Part shown: positions 1 through 8,800 of the stretch, piece by piece
Position numbering within the stretch: position 1 is the stretch's first letter
How the letters are laid out: every line of letters starts with the position of its first letter
Assembly (NCBI GenBank): GCA_002256055.1
Contig: NKIE01000035.1
Location: 1 to 12,990, forward strand
Origin: Pseudomonas sp. PGPPP3
Lineage (GTDB): Bacteria; Pseudomonadota; Gammaproteobacteria; Pseudomonadales; Pseudomonadaceae
DNA length: 12,990 nucleotides
Reading direction: 5' to 3'
The notes under the pieces: model-generated
Database searches by the model: none
Told to the model about the DNA's origin: nothing
The model's input: only the letters and a program-made list of their open reading frames with translations
Program-made: the position numbers and the translations under genes

Positions 1-597
1 AAACAGCAGGCCATCGGGATTGGCTGCATCCAGATCGGTATCAATGATCAGCACATCGGGTAGCTGCTTGTTGACGGCTGCTTGCAGGGCTTGGCCGCTG
101 GCGTAGTGTTCGGCGGCATAGCCAAAGTTGCGCAGGGTCGACTGCAGGCTCAGGCCCAGTGGCAGGTCACTTTCCAGAATGTAGATACGCCGGTTCAGCT
201 CATTGGTCAGCACCTTGGGTGGCTTTGGTGCGCTGTCGTCCGGGTAATTGTGGTTGGTGGGCTGCGCGCAGTCGAACTGACTGAAATGTTGCAGTGCGGC
301 GGCATGGGCCTGCAGTTGTGCGCTGCTGCTCTGTTGCTGAAGGGCTTCGCTGGCCAGTTCCAGAGCCCTGGCCTGTTCGCCGAGCTGCGCGTAGCCGAAG
401 GTGCCGGCGGCGCCGGCGAGTTTGTGCAGCTTGTCATGCACGGCTTGCAGCAGGTCGTGGGTGGTAGCCGCGTTGTCGGTGCTTGCCAGTTGTGCTGCCT
501 GCTGAGCCAATTCGGGTAACTCCTTGCGCAGGCGTGCGCTGAACTGTGTGCTCAGCTCCTGGAGGAGTTGTTGAAGGTCATCGGCACTATTCGCCAT
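1..597 (-). CDS. Hpt-receiver protein, N-terminal part (C-terminus beyond window)
   Basis: The reading frame is open from an ATG at 597 to position 1, giving 199 residues with no stop, so the gene is cut by the window edge. Residues 10-105 look like a histidine phosphotransfer (Hpt) domain: an all-helical stretch with the motif HKLAGAAGTFG, where H58 would be the phosphoacceptor (the usual Lys three residues on is Ala61). Residues 115-133 are a polar, proline-containing linker. A receiver domain begins near residue 135, with an acidic pocket ILESD (E142, D144) and the likely phosphoacceptor D186 in LIIDTDL. Hpt domains with the HKLAG variant are often followed by a receiver and a GGDEF diguanylate cyclase domain; whether that is so here cannot be seen. 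The start has only a weak AGAG upstream. It is the last visible gene of the minus-strand run, 127 bases after the CHASE kinase, and is the natural phosphotransfer partner for the receiver-less kinases upstream. Confidence 0.85.
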   Translation of the reverse strand, partial: MANSADDLQQLLQELSTQFSARLRKELPELAQQAAQLASTDNAATTHDLLQAVHDKLHKLAGAAGTFGYAQLGEQARALELASEALQQQSSSAQLQAHAAALQHFSQFDCAQPTNHNYPDDSAPKPPKVLTNELNRRIYILESDLPLGLSLQSTLRNFGYAAEHYASGQALQAAVNKQLPDVLIIDTDLDAANPDGLLF

Positions 598-724
598 GCG
601 GCATGCTCTGGGGGAAGTGAGGCTGGACGGTCAATTGCTTTACGCTGCGTGAGTGGGGCGCGCAAGGCTTATTTGCCAAGCGTAGCGAAAGCGCAGCAGG
701 CTGCGCCAGTGCTGGGTTGGTTGT
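598..724. other. 127-base gap between CHASE kinase and Hpt-receiver gene
   Basis: No gene is visible here. The stretch contains a perfect inverted repeat at 691-706 (GCGCAGC, two bases, GCTGCGC). On the minus strand it could fold as a short hairpin, but no run of U follows, so I do not call it a terminator. It may weaken read-through or stabilise the upstream message. No convincing -35/-10 pair was found, so the Hpt-receiver gene could be read from the upstream operon or from a promoter I cannot recognise. Confidence 0.4.
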
Positions 725-2899
725 TTATGTTGACGTGTTGGCGCAGGTGGGTAAATCGAACCAGAAACATGCGCCCTGGCCGGCCACTGAGTGAAAGCCA
801 ATCTGCCCGCCCATGTGCTCGATCAGCTCCTTGCTGATCGCCAGGCCCAGGCCTGTGCCGCCCTTTTGGCGGGTGCTGGAGGCGTCGGCTTGGGAGAACT
901 TCTGAAAAATACGGGCCTGAAATGCCTCGGGAATGCCTTCGCCGTGGTCGCGTACGCTGACGCGCAGGTGCTGCCCATGGCGCTCCAGGCTGACCTCAAT
1001 GCTGGCACCGGCCGGTGAGAACTTGCAGGCGTTAGAGAGCAGGTTGGCGAGCACTTGCTGCAGGCGCAGTGCGTCGACGTGGGCGCTGGCTGTGAGGTCA
1101 GAGCCGGGTTGCAGGCAATAACTGACCTGATGCTGCTCGGCGTAGGCCTGGTTGCTGCTCAGTGCCTCCTGCAGTAAGGGCAACAAGGGCAGCTCCTGCA
1201 GGTCGAAGGTCATCTTGCCAGCGATCAGCTTATCCATGTCGAGCAGGTCGTTGATCAGCAGGCTCAGGCGTTGGCTGTTCTGCTGAGCAATGCTCAACAT
1301 GCTGGCCATGGCGGCGGGCACCTCGCCCAGAGCACCACCATTGATCAGGCCTAGTGAGCCGCTGATGGAGGTTAGCGGGGTGCGCAGTTCATGGCTGATG
1401 GAGGAGACGAAATCGCTTTTCAGCTGTTCGATGCGTTTGATCTCGCTGAGATCCATGATGGTGCCGCCGATGCGTTGCGGCTGGTGTTGTGCGTCGCGCT
1501 CGATATAGCCGCGCAACAGCACCGGCACGGTGTGGCCATCGCGGTGCAGCAGACGGCTCTCGACGCTCAGGTACGTGATGTCCTGGGCCATGGCCTGGCG
1601 AAAATGTGCCAGGGTGTCCTGCAGCGCGTCGGCAGAGATCAATTGCTGCAGGCTGCTGATCGCAATGGCAGTTTCCCGTTCGGGCAGTTCCAGGATCTGC
1701 CAGGCTCGGGGCGAGGCCAGCAGGCTTTCAGTGCGCACATCGTAGTCCCACCAGCCATCGTTGCTGCCTTTGACGGCCAGGGCCAGGCGCTCTTCGCTGA
1801 GGCGTAGGTCCTGTTCCTGGCGGCGCAATTGTTCGGTCATACGAGTGGCCAGGTTTTGTGCCAGCTCGCGCCGGTGGCTCAGGCTGCTGACCAGAAAGAA
1901 CAGCAGCAAGCTGATCAGGCTCCCCAGGGCCAGCAGGGGCAATTGGCTGCGCAGCAGGCCGGCGGCGAAACCGGCAGGCGCATAGAACTTCAGCAGCCAG
2001 GTCTGGCCGTGCAGGCTCAGCTCGCGCTGGCTGAGCGCTGGCAGTTGCGTGGGTTGTTCGGCGATGCTGCTGAACAGCAGTTGTTGCGGGGCGCCGTCGG
2101 GGCTGGCGAACAGCTCGAAATCAATGGCCTGGCTGCGCTTGGCAAAAATCCCGTTGATCAAGTCGTGTACCCGGTAGGGGCTGTAGACGAAACCGCGCAG
2201 GGCCTGCAGGCGTTCCTCCGGCGTGCCGAGCGGCTGTCCGGTGCGGTATACCGGCACGTACATCAGCAGGCCGGGTTGCACCTTGCCGTGGGTTTCCTGC
2301 ATCAAGGTGACCTTGCCGCTCAGGCGGGGTTCGCCGCTCTGGGCGGCCGCCAGCATGGCCTGGCGGCGGGTACTCTCGGAGAGCATGTCGAAGCCGAATG
2401 CGGCCAGGTTGCGGTCGCTGAAGGGCTCCAGGTAGATGATCGCGCTAAGCGGTTCACGCAGTCCTGGCGGGCGGATGCTGAAATCGGCAAAGCCTTGAGC
2501 GCGAATCTGTGCTTCAAACTGGCTGCGCTGGCTGGCCGGAATGATCTGGGTGAAGCCGACCCCCTGAATCCCAGGGTAACGGTCGCTCAGCTGCAGGCGC
2601 TGGATGAAGGCCTTCCAGTCCTCGCGGGTGACATTGTGGCTGGCATCAAACAGGCCGGCACCAGCGAGGAGGATGCGTTCGTGGTCGGTCATGCGCTCTT
2701 CGAGGGTTTTGCTCAGCTCGTCGGCGAGCAGTTCGAATTGCTCGCTGGCGGCCAATTGCTGGTTGTTGCTCAGGTTGTGCCAGCTCAGCAGGACCACGCC
2801 CAGGCTGCCCAGCAGGACGCCCCAGGCCAGCAGGTTGCGGCGATCGAACAGGCCTTTGATGGCGCTACCGCACTGCTGATAGGCATGCGCCAGTCTCAT
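725..2899 (-). CDS. membrane CHASE-PAS sensor histidine kinase
   Basis: This encodes 724 residues. The chosen start is the ATG at 2899, which overlaps the upstream kinase's TGA in an ATGA junction; a GTG at 2944 would add 15 residues inside that gene. A membrane helix at about residues 22-40 is followed by a periplasmic CHASE domain (about 65-270, with YPGIQGVGF and [14 protein letters not shown], typical of the family). A second helix at about 318-342 leads to a short coiled segment, a PAS domain (about 370-487), HisKA with phospho-acceptor H503 (SHELRTP) and HATPase_c with N623 of the N box, D651 of DHGEGIP and the G2 box GGTGLGL at about 681-687. All catalytic motifs are intact. CHASE domains bind small extracellular ligands; the ligand here is unknown. 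It is the only kinase of the three that can sense outside the cytoplasm. It lacks a receiver, so its phosphoryl target must be another protein, plausibly the single receiver at 5304-5714. Confidence 0.93.
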   Translation of the reverse strand: MRLAHAYQQCGSAIKGLFDRRNLLAWGVLLGSLGVVLLSWHNLSNNQQLAASEQFELLADELSKTLEERMTDHERILLAGAGLFDASHNVTREDWKAFIQRLQLSDRYPGIQGVGFTQIIPASQRSQFEAQIRAQGFADFSIRPPGLREPLSAIIYLEPFSDRNLAAFGFDMLSESTRRQAMLAAAQSGEPRLSGKVTLMQETHGKVQPGLLMYVPVYRTGQPLGTPEERLQALRGFVYSPYRVHDLINGIFAKRSQAIDFELFASPDGAPQQLLFSSIAEQPTQLPALSQRELSLHGQTWLLKFYAPAGFAAGLLRSQLPLLALGSLISLLLFFLVSSLSHRRELAQNLATRMTEQLRRQEQDLRLSEERLALAVKGSNDGWWDYDVRTESLLASPRAWQILELPERETAIAISSLQQLISADALQDTLAHFRQAMAQDITYLSVESRLLHRDGHTVPVLLRGYIERDAQHQPQRIGGTIMDLSEIKRIEQLKSDFVSSISHELRTPLTSISGSLGLINGGALGEVPAAMASMLSIAQQNSQRLSLLINDLLDMDKLIAGKMTFDLQELPLLPLLQEALSSNQAYAEQHQVSYCLQPGSDLTASAHVDALRLQQVLANLLSNACKFSPAGASIEVSLERHGQHLRVSVRDHGEGIPEAFQARIFQKFSQADASSTRQKGGTGLGLAISKELIEHMGGQIGFHSVAGQGACFWFDLPTCANTST
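749..1435 (-). repeat. kinase-core duplication, copy in CHASE kinase
   Basis: This segment encodes HisKA plus HATPase_c and is closely similar in DNA and protein to 2923-3612 and 5843-6526. Bases 1242-1282 are identical over 41 positions to 6333-6373. The similarity covers the catalytic module and stops at its upstream edge, where each kinase has unrelated sensor domains. Confidence 0.85.
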
Positions 2900-5307
2900 G
2901 GCGCACCGTTCGGCAGTGCGCCGGGTAGTTCGAACCAGAAGCACGCGCCCTGGCCGGCGCTGGAGTCAAAGCCGATCTGTCCGTGCATACGTTCGATGAG
3001 CTCCTTGCTGATCGCCAGGCCCAGCCCGGTACCGCCTTTTTGCCGGGTGCTGGACGCATCGGCCTGAGAAAATTTCTGGAAGATGCGCGCCTGGAAGCTG
3101 ATCGGGATGCCCTCGCCATGATCGCGCACGCTGACCCGCAGGGCCTCGCCACGGCGCTCCAGGCTGAGTTCCACGGTCGCTCCGGCGGGTGAGAACTTGC
3201 AGGCATTGGACAGGAAGTTGGCCAGCACCTGCTGCAGGCGCAGCGGGTCAACGTGTACCTGGGCGGCGGCCAGTTCCGGCTCGCCCGGCCGTAGCTGATA
3301 GTTGACCTGGTGCTGCTCGGCATAGGCCTGGTTGCTGCGCAGCGCTTCTTGTAGCAGAGGCAACAAGGCATGGGCTTGCAGGTCGAAGATCATCTTGCCG
3401 GCAATCAGCTTGTCCATGTCCAGCAGGTCATTGATCAGCAGGCTCAGGCGCTGACTGTTCTGCTGGGCGATCTCGAGCATCGGGGCCATGCTCGCCGGCA
3501 CCGCGCCGAGGGCGCCACCGTTGACCAGGCCGAGGGCGCCACTGATGGAGGTCAGCGGGGTGCGCAGTTCGTGGCTGATGGTGGAAACGAAGTCGCGCTG
3601 CAGTTGCTCGATGCGTTTGTGCTCGGTGATGTCGTGGAGGATCGCCACGGCACCGATTTGGCTGCCGTTGGCGGCGTGCAGGGGGTCGGCATTTACGGCG
3701 ACAAAGCGCACCGGCTGACCGGGCAGCACGATGCAGTATTCCTGGTTGCGGATGTGCTCGCCGGCCAGGGCGCGCAGCAGGGGCCGCTCCTCGGGGCGGA
3801 CGGACAGCTGGGTGTCGGCATCGCTCAGCAGGTAGCGCTGGGCCCAGTCGGTTGGCATCTGGTCGGCCAGCTCCTGGGGAACGCCATACCAGACTCGGGC
3901 GGTGTCGTTGAACACGGTGAGCTGGCCGTCACGGTCGCAAACCAGCACGGCCTCGCAGAAGTTTGCCAGCAGGCGGCGATTAATTTCCTGCTGGTTGCCC
4001 AGTTCCAGTTGCTCGGCCTTGCGTGCGCTGATGTCGTTGATGAAGCCATGCCAGAGCACGCCGCCGTCGGCCTGGCGCTCTGGGGTGGCACGTCCCTCGA
4101 CCCAAATCAGGCCCTTGTCCGGGTGCAGGACGCGGTACTCGATGTGCCACAGACTGAGTTCGGCCGCCGATTGCAGGATGGATGCGCGAATGGCATCCAA
4201 GTCATCTGGGTGCAGCACGGCAAAGGCGGCCTCGGCCGTTTCGCTCACCTGTTCCGGCGTCACCCCGTAGATAGCGCCGATACCGGCACTGGCGTAGGGG
4301 AAACAGCTGCTGCCGTCGGCGCGCAGGCGATACTGGTAGACCACTCCGGGCAGTTGCGCGGCCAGATGTTGCAGGCGCAACTGGATCTGTTCGCGTTGCA
4401 AAAGGTCACGGGCAATGAACAGGTAGCCGAGCAGTTCGCCCGGCTGCGGGCGGATGGCCGAGACGCTGAGCATGACCGGCACCTGGCTGCCGTCGCGGCG
4501 TCGGTAATGCCATTCGAGTTGTTCGCGTTCGTCCAGACGGGCTTTGGCTACCAGCGCCTCGAGCAGTTCTGCATCGGGCGGCAGGCCTAGTTGCCGGGCG
4601 CGCTGCTGGAGTTCGTCCAGACGGTGCAGGCAGTGCTGAATGGCCTGGCCGTCGAGGGCCAGCGGCGGGTAGTCAAGCAATTGTCCGGCGGCCTGGTTGA
4701 CGCTGAGAATCCGCCCCTGGCAGGCGGTGGTGAGCATGGCTACGCCAGCATTGCTGACAATCGCCTGCTGCAGGGCGGCGAGGCGCGCCTGTTCGGCGGC
4801 GCTGCGGCGCAGTTCCAGTTGCCGGACCACTTGCCGGCCCAGGCGTGCCAGGGCCTCGCGCTGGGCGGCACTGAGGTGATGAGGGCTCTGGTCGATGACG
4901 CACAGGGTGCCGAGAGCAAAGCCGTCGGAGGTGATCAATGGGGCGCCGGCATAGAAACGGATGTCGGGTGCCTCGGTGACCAACGGGTTGCTGCAAAAAC
5001 GCGGGTCTTCGAGGGCATTGGGCACCTCGAAAATGTCTTGCTGGTGAATGGCGTGGGCGCAGAAGGCTATTTCCCGAGGGGTTTCCTGGGCATCCAGGCC
5101 AACCCGGCTCTTGAACCACTGGCGGCTGGCGTCGATCAGTGAAATCAGTGCAATCGGTGTGCCGCACAGGTGTGCTGCGAGTTTGGTGAAATCGTCGAAT
5201 TCTTCCTCGGCGGGGGTGTCGAGGATGTTGTAACGCAGCAGTGCGGCTAGGCGTTCGGGTTCGTCTACCGGCAGTGCCGGCATGCCAGGGTGGGGCGTGG
5301 AGGTCAT
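2896..5307 (-). CDS. soluble GAF-PAS-PAS-PAS sensor histidine kinase
   Basis: This encodes 803 residues with no membrane helix, so it should be cytosolic. A GAF domain spans about residues 25-165 ([14 protein letters not shown] and GTLCVID are typical). Three PAS domains follow at about 180-305, 315-432 and 440-562; the middle one has the PAC-like end [11 protein letters not shown]. HisKA carries H579 in SHELRTPL; HATPase_c has N701, D729 of DHGEGIP and GGTGLGL at 758-764. The start ATG at 5307 overlaps the receiver gene's stop as ATGA, and its stop overlaps the next kinase's start in the same way, so three consecutive genes are probably translated in coupled fashion. Only a distant GGA lies upstream of the start, which agrees with coupling. 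The cue is unknown; GAF and PAS can bind haem, flavin, nucleotides or nothing. No receiver is attached. The catalytic core is a near copy of the downstream kinase's. Confidence 0.95.
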   Translation of the reverse strand: MTSTPHPGMPALPVDEPERLAALLRYNILDTPAEEEFDDFTKLAAHLCGTPIALISLIDASRQWFKSRVGLDAQETPREIAFCAHAIHQQDIFEVPNALEDPRFCSNPLVTEAPDIRFYAGAPLITSDGFALGTLCVIDQSPHHLSAAQREALARLGRQVVRQLELRRSAAEQARLAALQQAIVSNAGVAMLTTACQGRILSVNQAAGQLLDYPPLALDGQAIQHCLHRLDELQQRARQLGLPPDAELLEALVAKARLDEREQLEWHYRRRDGSQVPVMLSVSAIRPQPGELLGYLFIARDLLQREQIQLRLQHLAAQLPGVVYQYRLRADGSSCFPYASAGIGAIYGVTPEQVSETAEAAFAVLHPDDLDAIRASILQSAAELSLWHIEYRVLHPDKGLIWVEGRATPERQADGGVLWHGFINDISARKAEQLELGNQQEINRRLLANFCEAVLVCDRDGQLTVFNDTARVWYGVPQELADQMPTDWAQRYLLSDADTQLSVRPEERPLLRALAGEHIRNQEYCIVLPGQPVRFVAVNADPLHAANGSQIGAVAILHDITEHKRIEQLQRDFVSTISHELRTPLTSISGALGLVNGGALGAVPASMAPMLEIAQQNSQRLSLLINDLLDMDKLIAGKMIFDLQAHALLPLLQEALRSNQAYAEQHQVNYQLRPGEPELAAAQVHVDPLRLQQVLANFLSNACKFSPAGATVELSLERRGEALRVSVRDHGEGIPISFQARIFQKFSQADASSTRQKGGTGLGLAISKELIERMHGQIGFDSSAGQGACFWFELPGALPNGAP
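2923..3612 (-). repeat. kinase-core duplication, copy in GAF-PAS kinase
   Basis: Second copy of the HisKA-HATPase_c module. By eye about four of five residues match the copy at 749-1435, including long identical runs around the H box and the F/G2 boxes. Within the 41-base identity shared by the other two copies, this one (3422-3462) differs at three positions. Confidence 0.85.
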
Positions 5308-5714
5308 TGGTTGTGATCCGCTACCGATTCAGACTGGGCCCGCTGCCAGATCGTACGAACCTGACTGGCCAACTGCATGGGGTCGAAGGGTTTGATGATT
5401 ACGTCGCGTGCGCCCAGGCTCAGGTAATGGGCAATCTCGTTCGGCTGCACCTTGGCGGTCATAAAGGCCACCGGAATTTGCTGCAGGTCGATCAGATCGC
5501 GCAGGCGTTCCAGGGTTTGCGGGCCATCCATGTCGGGCATCATCACGTCGAGCAAAATGAAGTGTGGGGCGAACTCGAGGACCTTATCCAGGGCGTCCTG
5601 GCCGCCGGAACAGCTCAGCACCTGAAAACCGCCGACGGCTTCAAGGGCGACTTTGGCCACCGCCTGAATCGAGCGGTCATCTTCCACATGCAGGATGCGT
5701 TTCAGTTCAGTCAT
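5304..5714 (-). CDS. stand-alone CheY-like response regulator receiver
   Basis: This encodes 136 residues, a single receiver domain with no output domain. The acidic pocket is E11-D12-D13 (HVEDD), the phosphoacceptor D56 ([11 protein letters not shown]), the switch residue T86 (FMTAK) and the conserved lysine K108 (IIKPFD), so all key positions are present. I place the start at the ATG at 5714, preceded by AAGAG with a 6-base spacer; an in-frame ATG at 5747 would add 11 residues but has no good ribosome site. The gene lies between two kinase genes and overlaps the second by four bases. Because none of the three neighbouring kinases has a receiver, this protein is the obvious shuttle that takes phosphate from them and passes it to the Hpt domain encoded at 1-597. 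That role is inference. A direct role in binding a target protein, as CheY does, is the alternative. Confidence 0.94.
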   Translation of the reverse strand: MTELKRILHVEDDRSIQAVAKVALEAVGGFQVLSCSGGQDALDKVLEFAPHFILLDVMMPDMDGPQTLERLRDLIDLQQIPVAFMTAKVQPNEIAHYLSLGARDVIIKPFDPMQLASQVRTIWQRAQSESVADHNQ

Positions 5715-5824
5715 GGTTGGCTCTTGTCGTGGTTTTGAGGTGGCCATCTGCTTAGAGCAAAGGCGTTAAAGGTCGGGCTGGCAAGTCAATTGGCATTGTT
5801 TGGCGCGGCTCTAGTGCGGGACTG
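5715..5824. other. 110-base gap between the large kinase and the receiver gene
   Basis: No gene is seen. On the minus strand there is a TTGACT hexamer followed after 15 bases by TAACGC, a poor -10 at a short distance, so an internal promoter is possible but weak. No hairpin with a U run is visible, so transcription from the large kinase probably continues into the receiver gene. Confidence 0.3.
5721..5725 (-). promoter_or_regulatory. ribosome binding site deciding the receiver start
   Basis: On the minus strand AAGAG lies six bases before the ATG at 5714. No comparable site precedes the upstream in-frame ATG at 5747, so the shorter protein is preferred. Confidence 0.6.
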
Positions 5825-8800
5825 TCATGTCGGGCCGGCGGTGGGCAGGCTGAACCAAAAGCAGGTGCCGTGCTCCGGCTCGCAACTGAAGCCGATCTGG
5901 CCGTGCATGCGCTCGACCAGTTCGCGACTGATCGCCAAGCCCAGCCCGGTGCCGCCCAGTTGCCGGCGATCGGAGCTGTCGGCCTGGGCAAACTTGCTGA
6001 AGATGCGCGGGCGGAATGCCTCGGGAATGCCACTGCCATAGTCACGCACCTCAATGCGCAGTTGCTGTTCGATAACCTGGCAGTGGATATCCACGGCACT
6101 ATTGGCCGGAGAGTGCTTGGCGGCGTTGGAGAGCAGATTGGCCATGACCTGTAAAAATCGCTGGGCATCGACCAGAACTTTGGCGTTTTCCGGTACGTCC
6201 AGGAGTTGCCAATGCACCCGGTATTCGTCGGCATAGGCCTGATTGGCTTGCAGGGCTTGTTCGAGTAACGGCCGCAGAGGGTATGCCTGTAGATCGAAGC
6301 GCATTTGCCCGGCGTTGAGCTTGTCCATGTCCAGCAGGTCGTTGATCAGCAGGCTCAGGCGTTGGCTGTTCTGTTGGGCAATGCCGAGCATGGCGGCCAT
6401 GCTCTCGGGCACTGCGCCCAGGGCGCCGCCATTGATCAGGCCGAGGGCGCCGGCAATTGAGGTCAGCGGGGTGCGCAGTTCATGGCTGACCGTGGAGACG
6501 AACTCGCTCTGCATGCGCTCCACGCGCTTACGCTCGGTGATGTCCTCGCGCAGTTCGGACTCGGTCTTTTTCCATTGCGTGATGTCCCGCACCACGGCGA
6601 TGAGTTTCTGCTCGCCACGGTGGCTGATACGCGATAGGGCCAGCTCCAGCGGGAAGTGCTCGCCGTTCTGGCGCCGTCCTTCGAGTTCTTGTGGCAGGCC
6701 ATCGCTGGCCTGCTCGGCAGCATCTTGGAGCAGGGCGCGAATGCGCTGGCGGTAAGTGTGCCGATGGGGTTCGGCCAGCAGGCTGGCAGCGTTGAGGCCG
6801 AGGGTATGGGCTGGGTCGAGGGCGAAGATCCGCTCGGCAGCGCGGTTGCACGACTCGATGAGGCCTTGCGGGCTGAAGGTCAGGATGCCGTCGATGACGT
6901 TATCGAGCACCGTGTGCACGTAGTCTTCGCGCTCGCGGCGCTCCTGTTCGGCGGCCACGTTGGCGCTGATGTCCCAGAGGAAGCCGTCCAGCCAGAGCAG
7001 TTCGCCCGTTTCGGCATAGGAGCCACGGCCTTTTTCGCTGATCCACACGGTGTGTCCGTCGGCATGCCGGATACGGTAGCTGACGGCAAACACCTCGCCG
7101 TCGGCCAGGCTGTTCTGGACGGTGCGGGTCACCGGCAGGTCGCTGGGCAGGATGATGCTGCTCAGGCTGCGCTGCTGGGTCGTAAAGTCGCTGGCGGGGT
7201 AGCCGGTCAGGCGTTCGATTTCATCGCTGATGTGCAGGATCGACCAGCTGCCATCATTGCGGCAGCGGTATACCGCACCGGGCAGGTTGCTGATCATGCT
7301 GCGCAGGCGCTGTTCGTTGTCCTGCAGGGCTCGACTGACCTGCAGCTGGGTGCTGATGTCGATAGCGATCCCGAGATAGCCGCTGATCTGCTCGTGCTCA
7401 TCGCGGATGGCGGTGATGGTCAGGTTGACCTGGCGCTGTTGGCCGTCCTGGCGCACGTAGGTCCATGTGCGGGTTGCTGAGTCGTTGGCGCTGGTCTTTT
7501 CGGTGAATACCTTGATGCCGCTGATTGGGCGACCCAGTGCCTGGCTGAGTTCTGCGGCGCGCGCCTCGACTTCGCTGGGTAGATGAAACACTGCTGGGCT
7601 ATGCAGTCCGACCATGGTCGATGATGAGTAGCCCAGCAGGCGTTCGGCTCCAGAGTTGAACAGGGTAATCAGGCCATCGGGGTCGGTGGCGATCATTGCC
7701 ACTTCGGTGGAGGAGTCGACCACCGCCTGCAGGAATGCGCGGGTGCGGCGCACTTCCTCATCCTGTTGGTGGCTGGCGCTGACGTCGATGTGAGTGCCGT
7801 ACATCAGCAGTGGCAGGCCCTCGGGTGTGCGTTTGACCAGGCCGCCGCGGGCGTTGATCCAGACCCAGTGGCCGGCCTTGTGGCGCATGCGCAGGATGCT
7901 GTTGTAGTAGGCCAGGGTGCCACTGAAGTGTTGCTCAAGCTGGGCCTGGCAACGCTCCAGGTCTTCGGGGTGGGTGAGCTTGACCCAGGTGTTGAAGTCC
8001 AGCGGCGCCAGTTCTTCTAGGTCGTAGCCGAGCATGGACGCCCAGCGCGAATTGAACACGGTGGCACCGCTTTGCACGTTCCACTCCCAGGTGCCGAGGT
8101 TGGTGCTCTCGATGACGCTGTCCAGGCGTTGGCGCTCTTCGCGCAGGGTTTCTTCAATGCGTTTGCGCTGGCTGATGTCGCTGATCACCCCGTGCCAGAT
8201 GATGCTGCCGTTGGCTTGCGCCTGTGGCGTGGCGCGGCCTTCGACCCAGATCAGGCCGCGCTGTGGATGGATAACCCGATATTCCTCCTGCCAAGGGCTC
8301 AGACGAGTGCCCGAGAGGGCGATGCTGTCGTTCACGCGCGCCAAGTCATCGGGGTGAATCAGTTGCTGGATGATCTGGCTGTTGTGCCGTACCTGCTCCG
8401 GCTCAATGCCGTAAATCTCGCGGATGCCGGGGCTGGCAAAGGGGAAGTGCCGGCGCCCATCGGCCTCGATCTGGTACTGATAGACCATACCGGGTGTCTG
8501 GTTGGTTATGTGCTGCAGGCGATTGAGCAGTTCATGGCGTTGCTGCTGTTGTTGCTGGTGTTCCAGGGTGGCGCCGATCCAGCGGGCCAGCAGCCGAATG
8601 AACTCGCGTTCGGCCTGATCGAAGCCCTGCTGGCGCGGTTCGCGGGAGGCGAGGGCGAGGGCGCCATAACGCTGGCCGTTAATGCGGATCAGGGTGCCGA
8701 TGTAACTCTGGTAACCGAAGCGCTGATAGCACGGATGAGCGGCGTGGGCGGAGTTGGCCATGTGCGCAATGGTCAGCACATCGTCGCTCTGCAGGGCCAG

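Noticed and set aside
691..706. Inverted repeat as a rho-independent terminator after the CHASE kinase gene
   Set aside because: The loop would be only two bases unless stem pairs are given up, and no U run follows on the minus strand.
2900..2944. GTG start at 2944 for the CHASE kinase, 15 codons upstream
   Set aside because: It would lie inside the conserved C-terminal coding region of the upstream kinase; the ATGA overlap at 2896-2899 matches the junction at 5304-5307.
1829..3067. Open frame of 412 codons on the plus strand opposite the two right-hand ends of the CHASE and GAF-PAS kinases
   Set aside because: It lies antisense to well-supported kinase domains, crosses the junction of two genes, and its product is a low-complexity Gln/Ala/Gly-rich string with no domain; GC-rich coding often leaves such antisense frames open.
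3370..4590. Open frame of 406 codons on the plus strand opposite the GAF-PAS kinase
   Set aside because: Antisense shadow of PAS and HisKA coding sequence with no recognisable motif or ribosome site.
8540..8562. Six-glutamine run in the large kinase as an unstable codon repeat
   Set aside because: The codons are mixed CAG and CAA and the run is short, so slippage is unlikely; it looks like an ordinary linker between GAF 2 and PAS 1.
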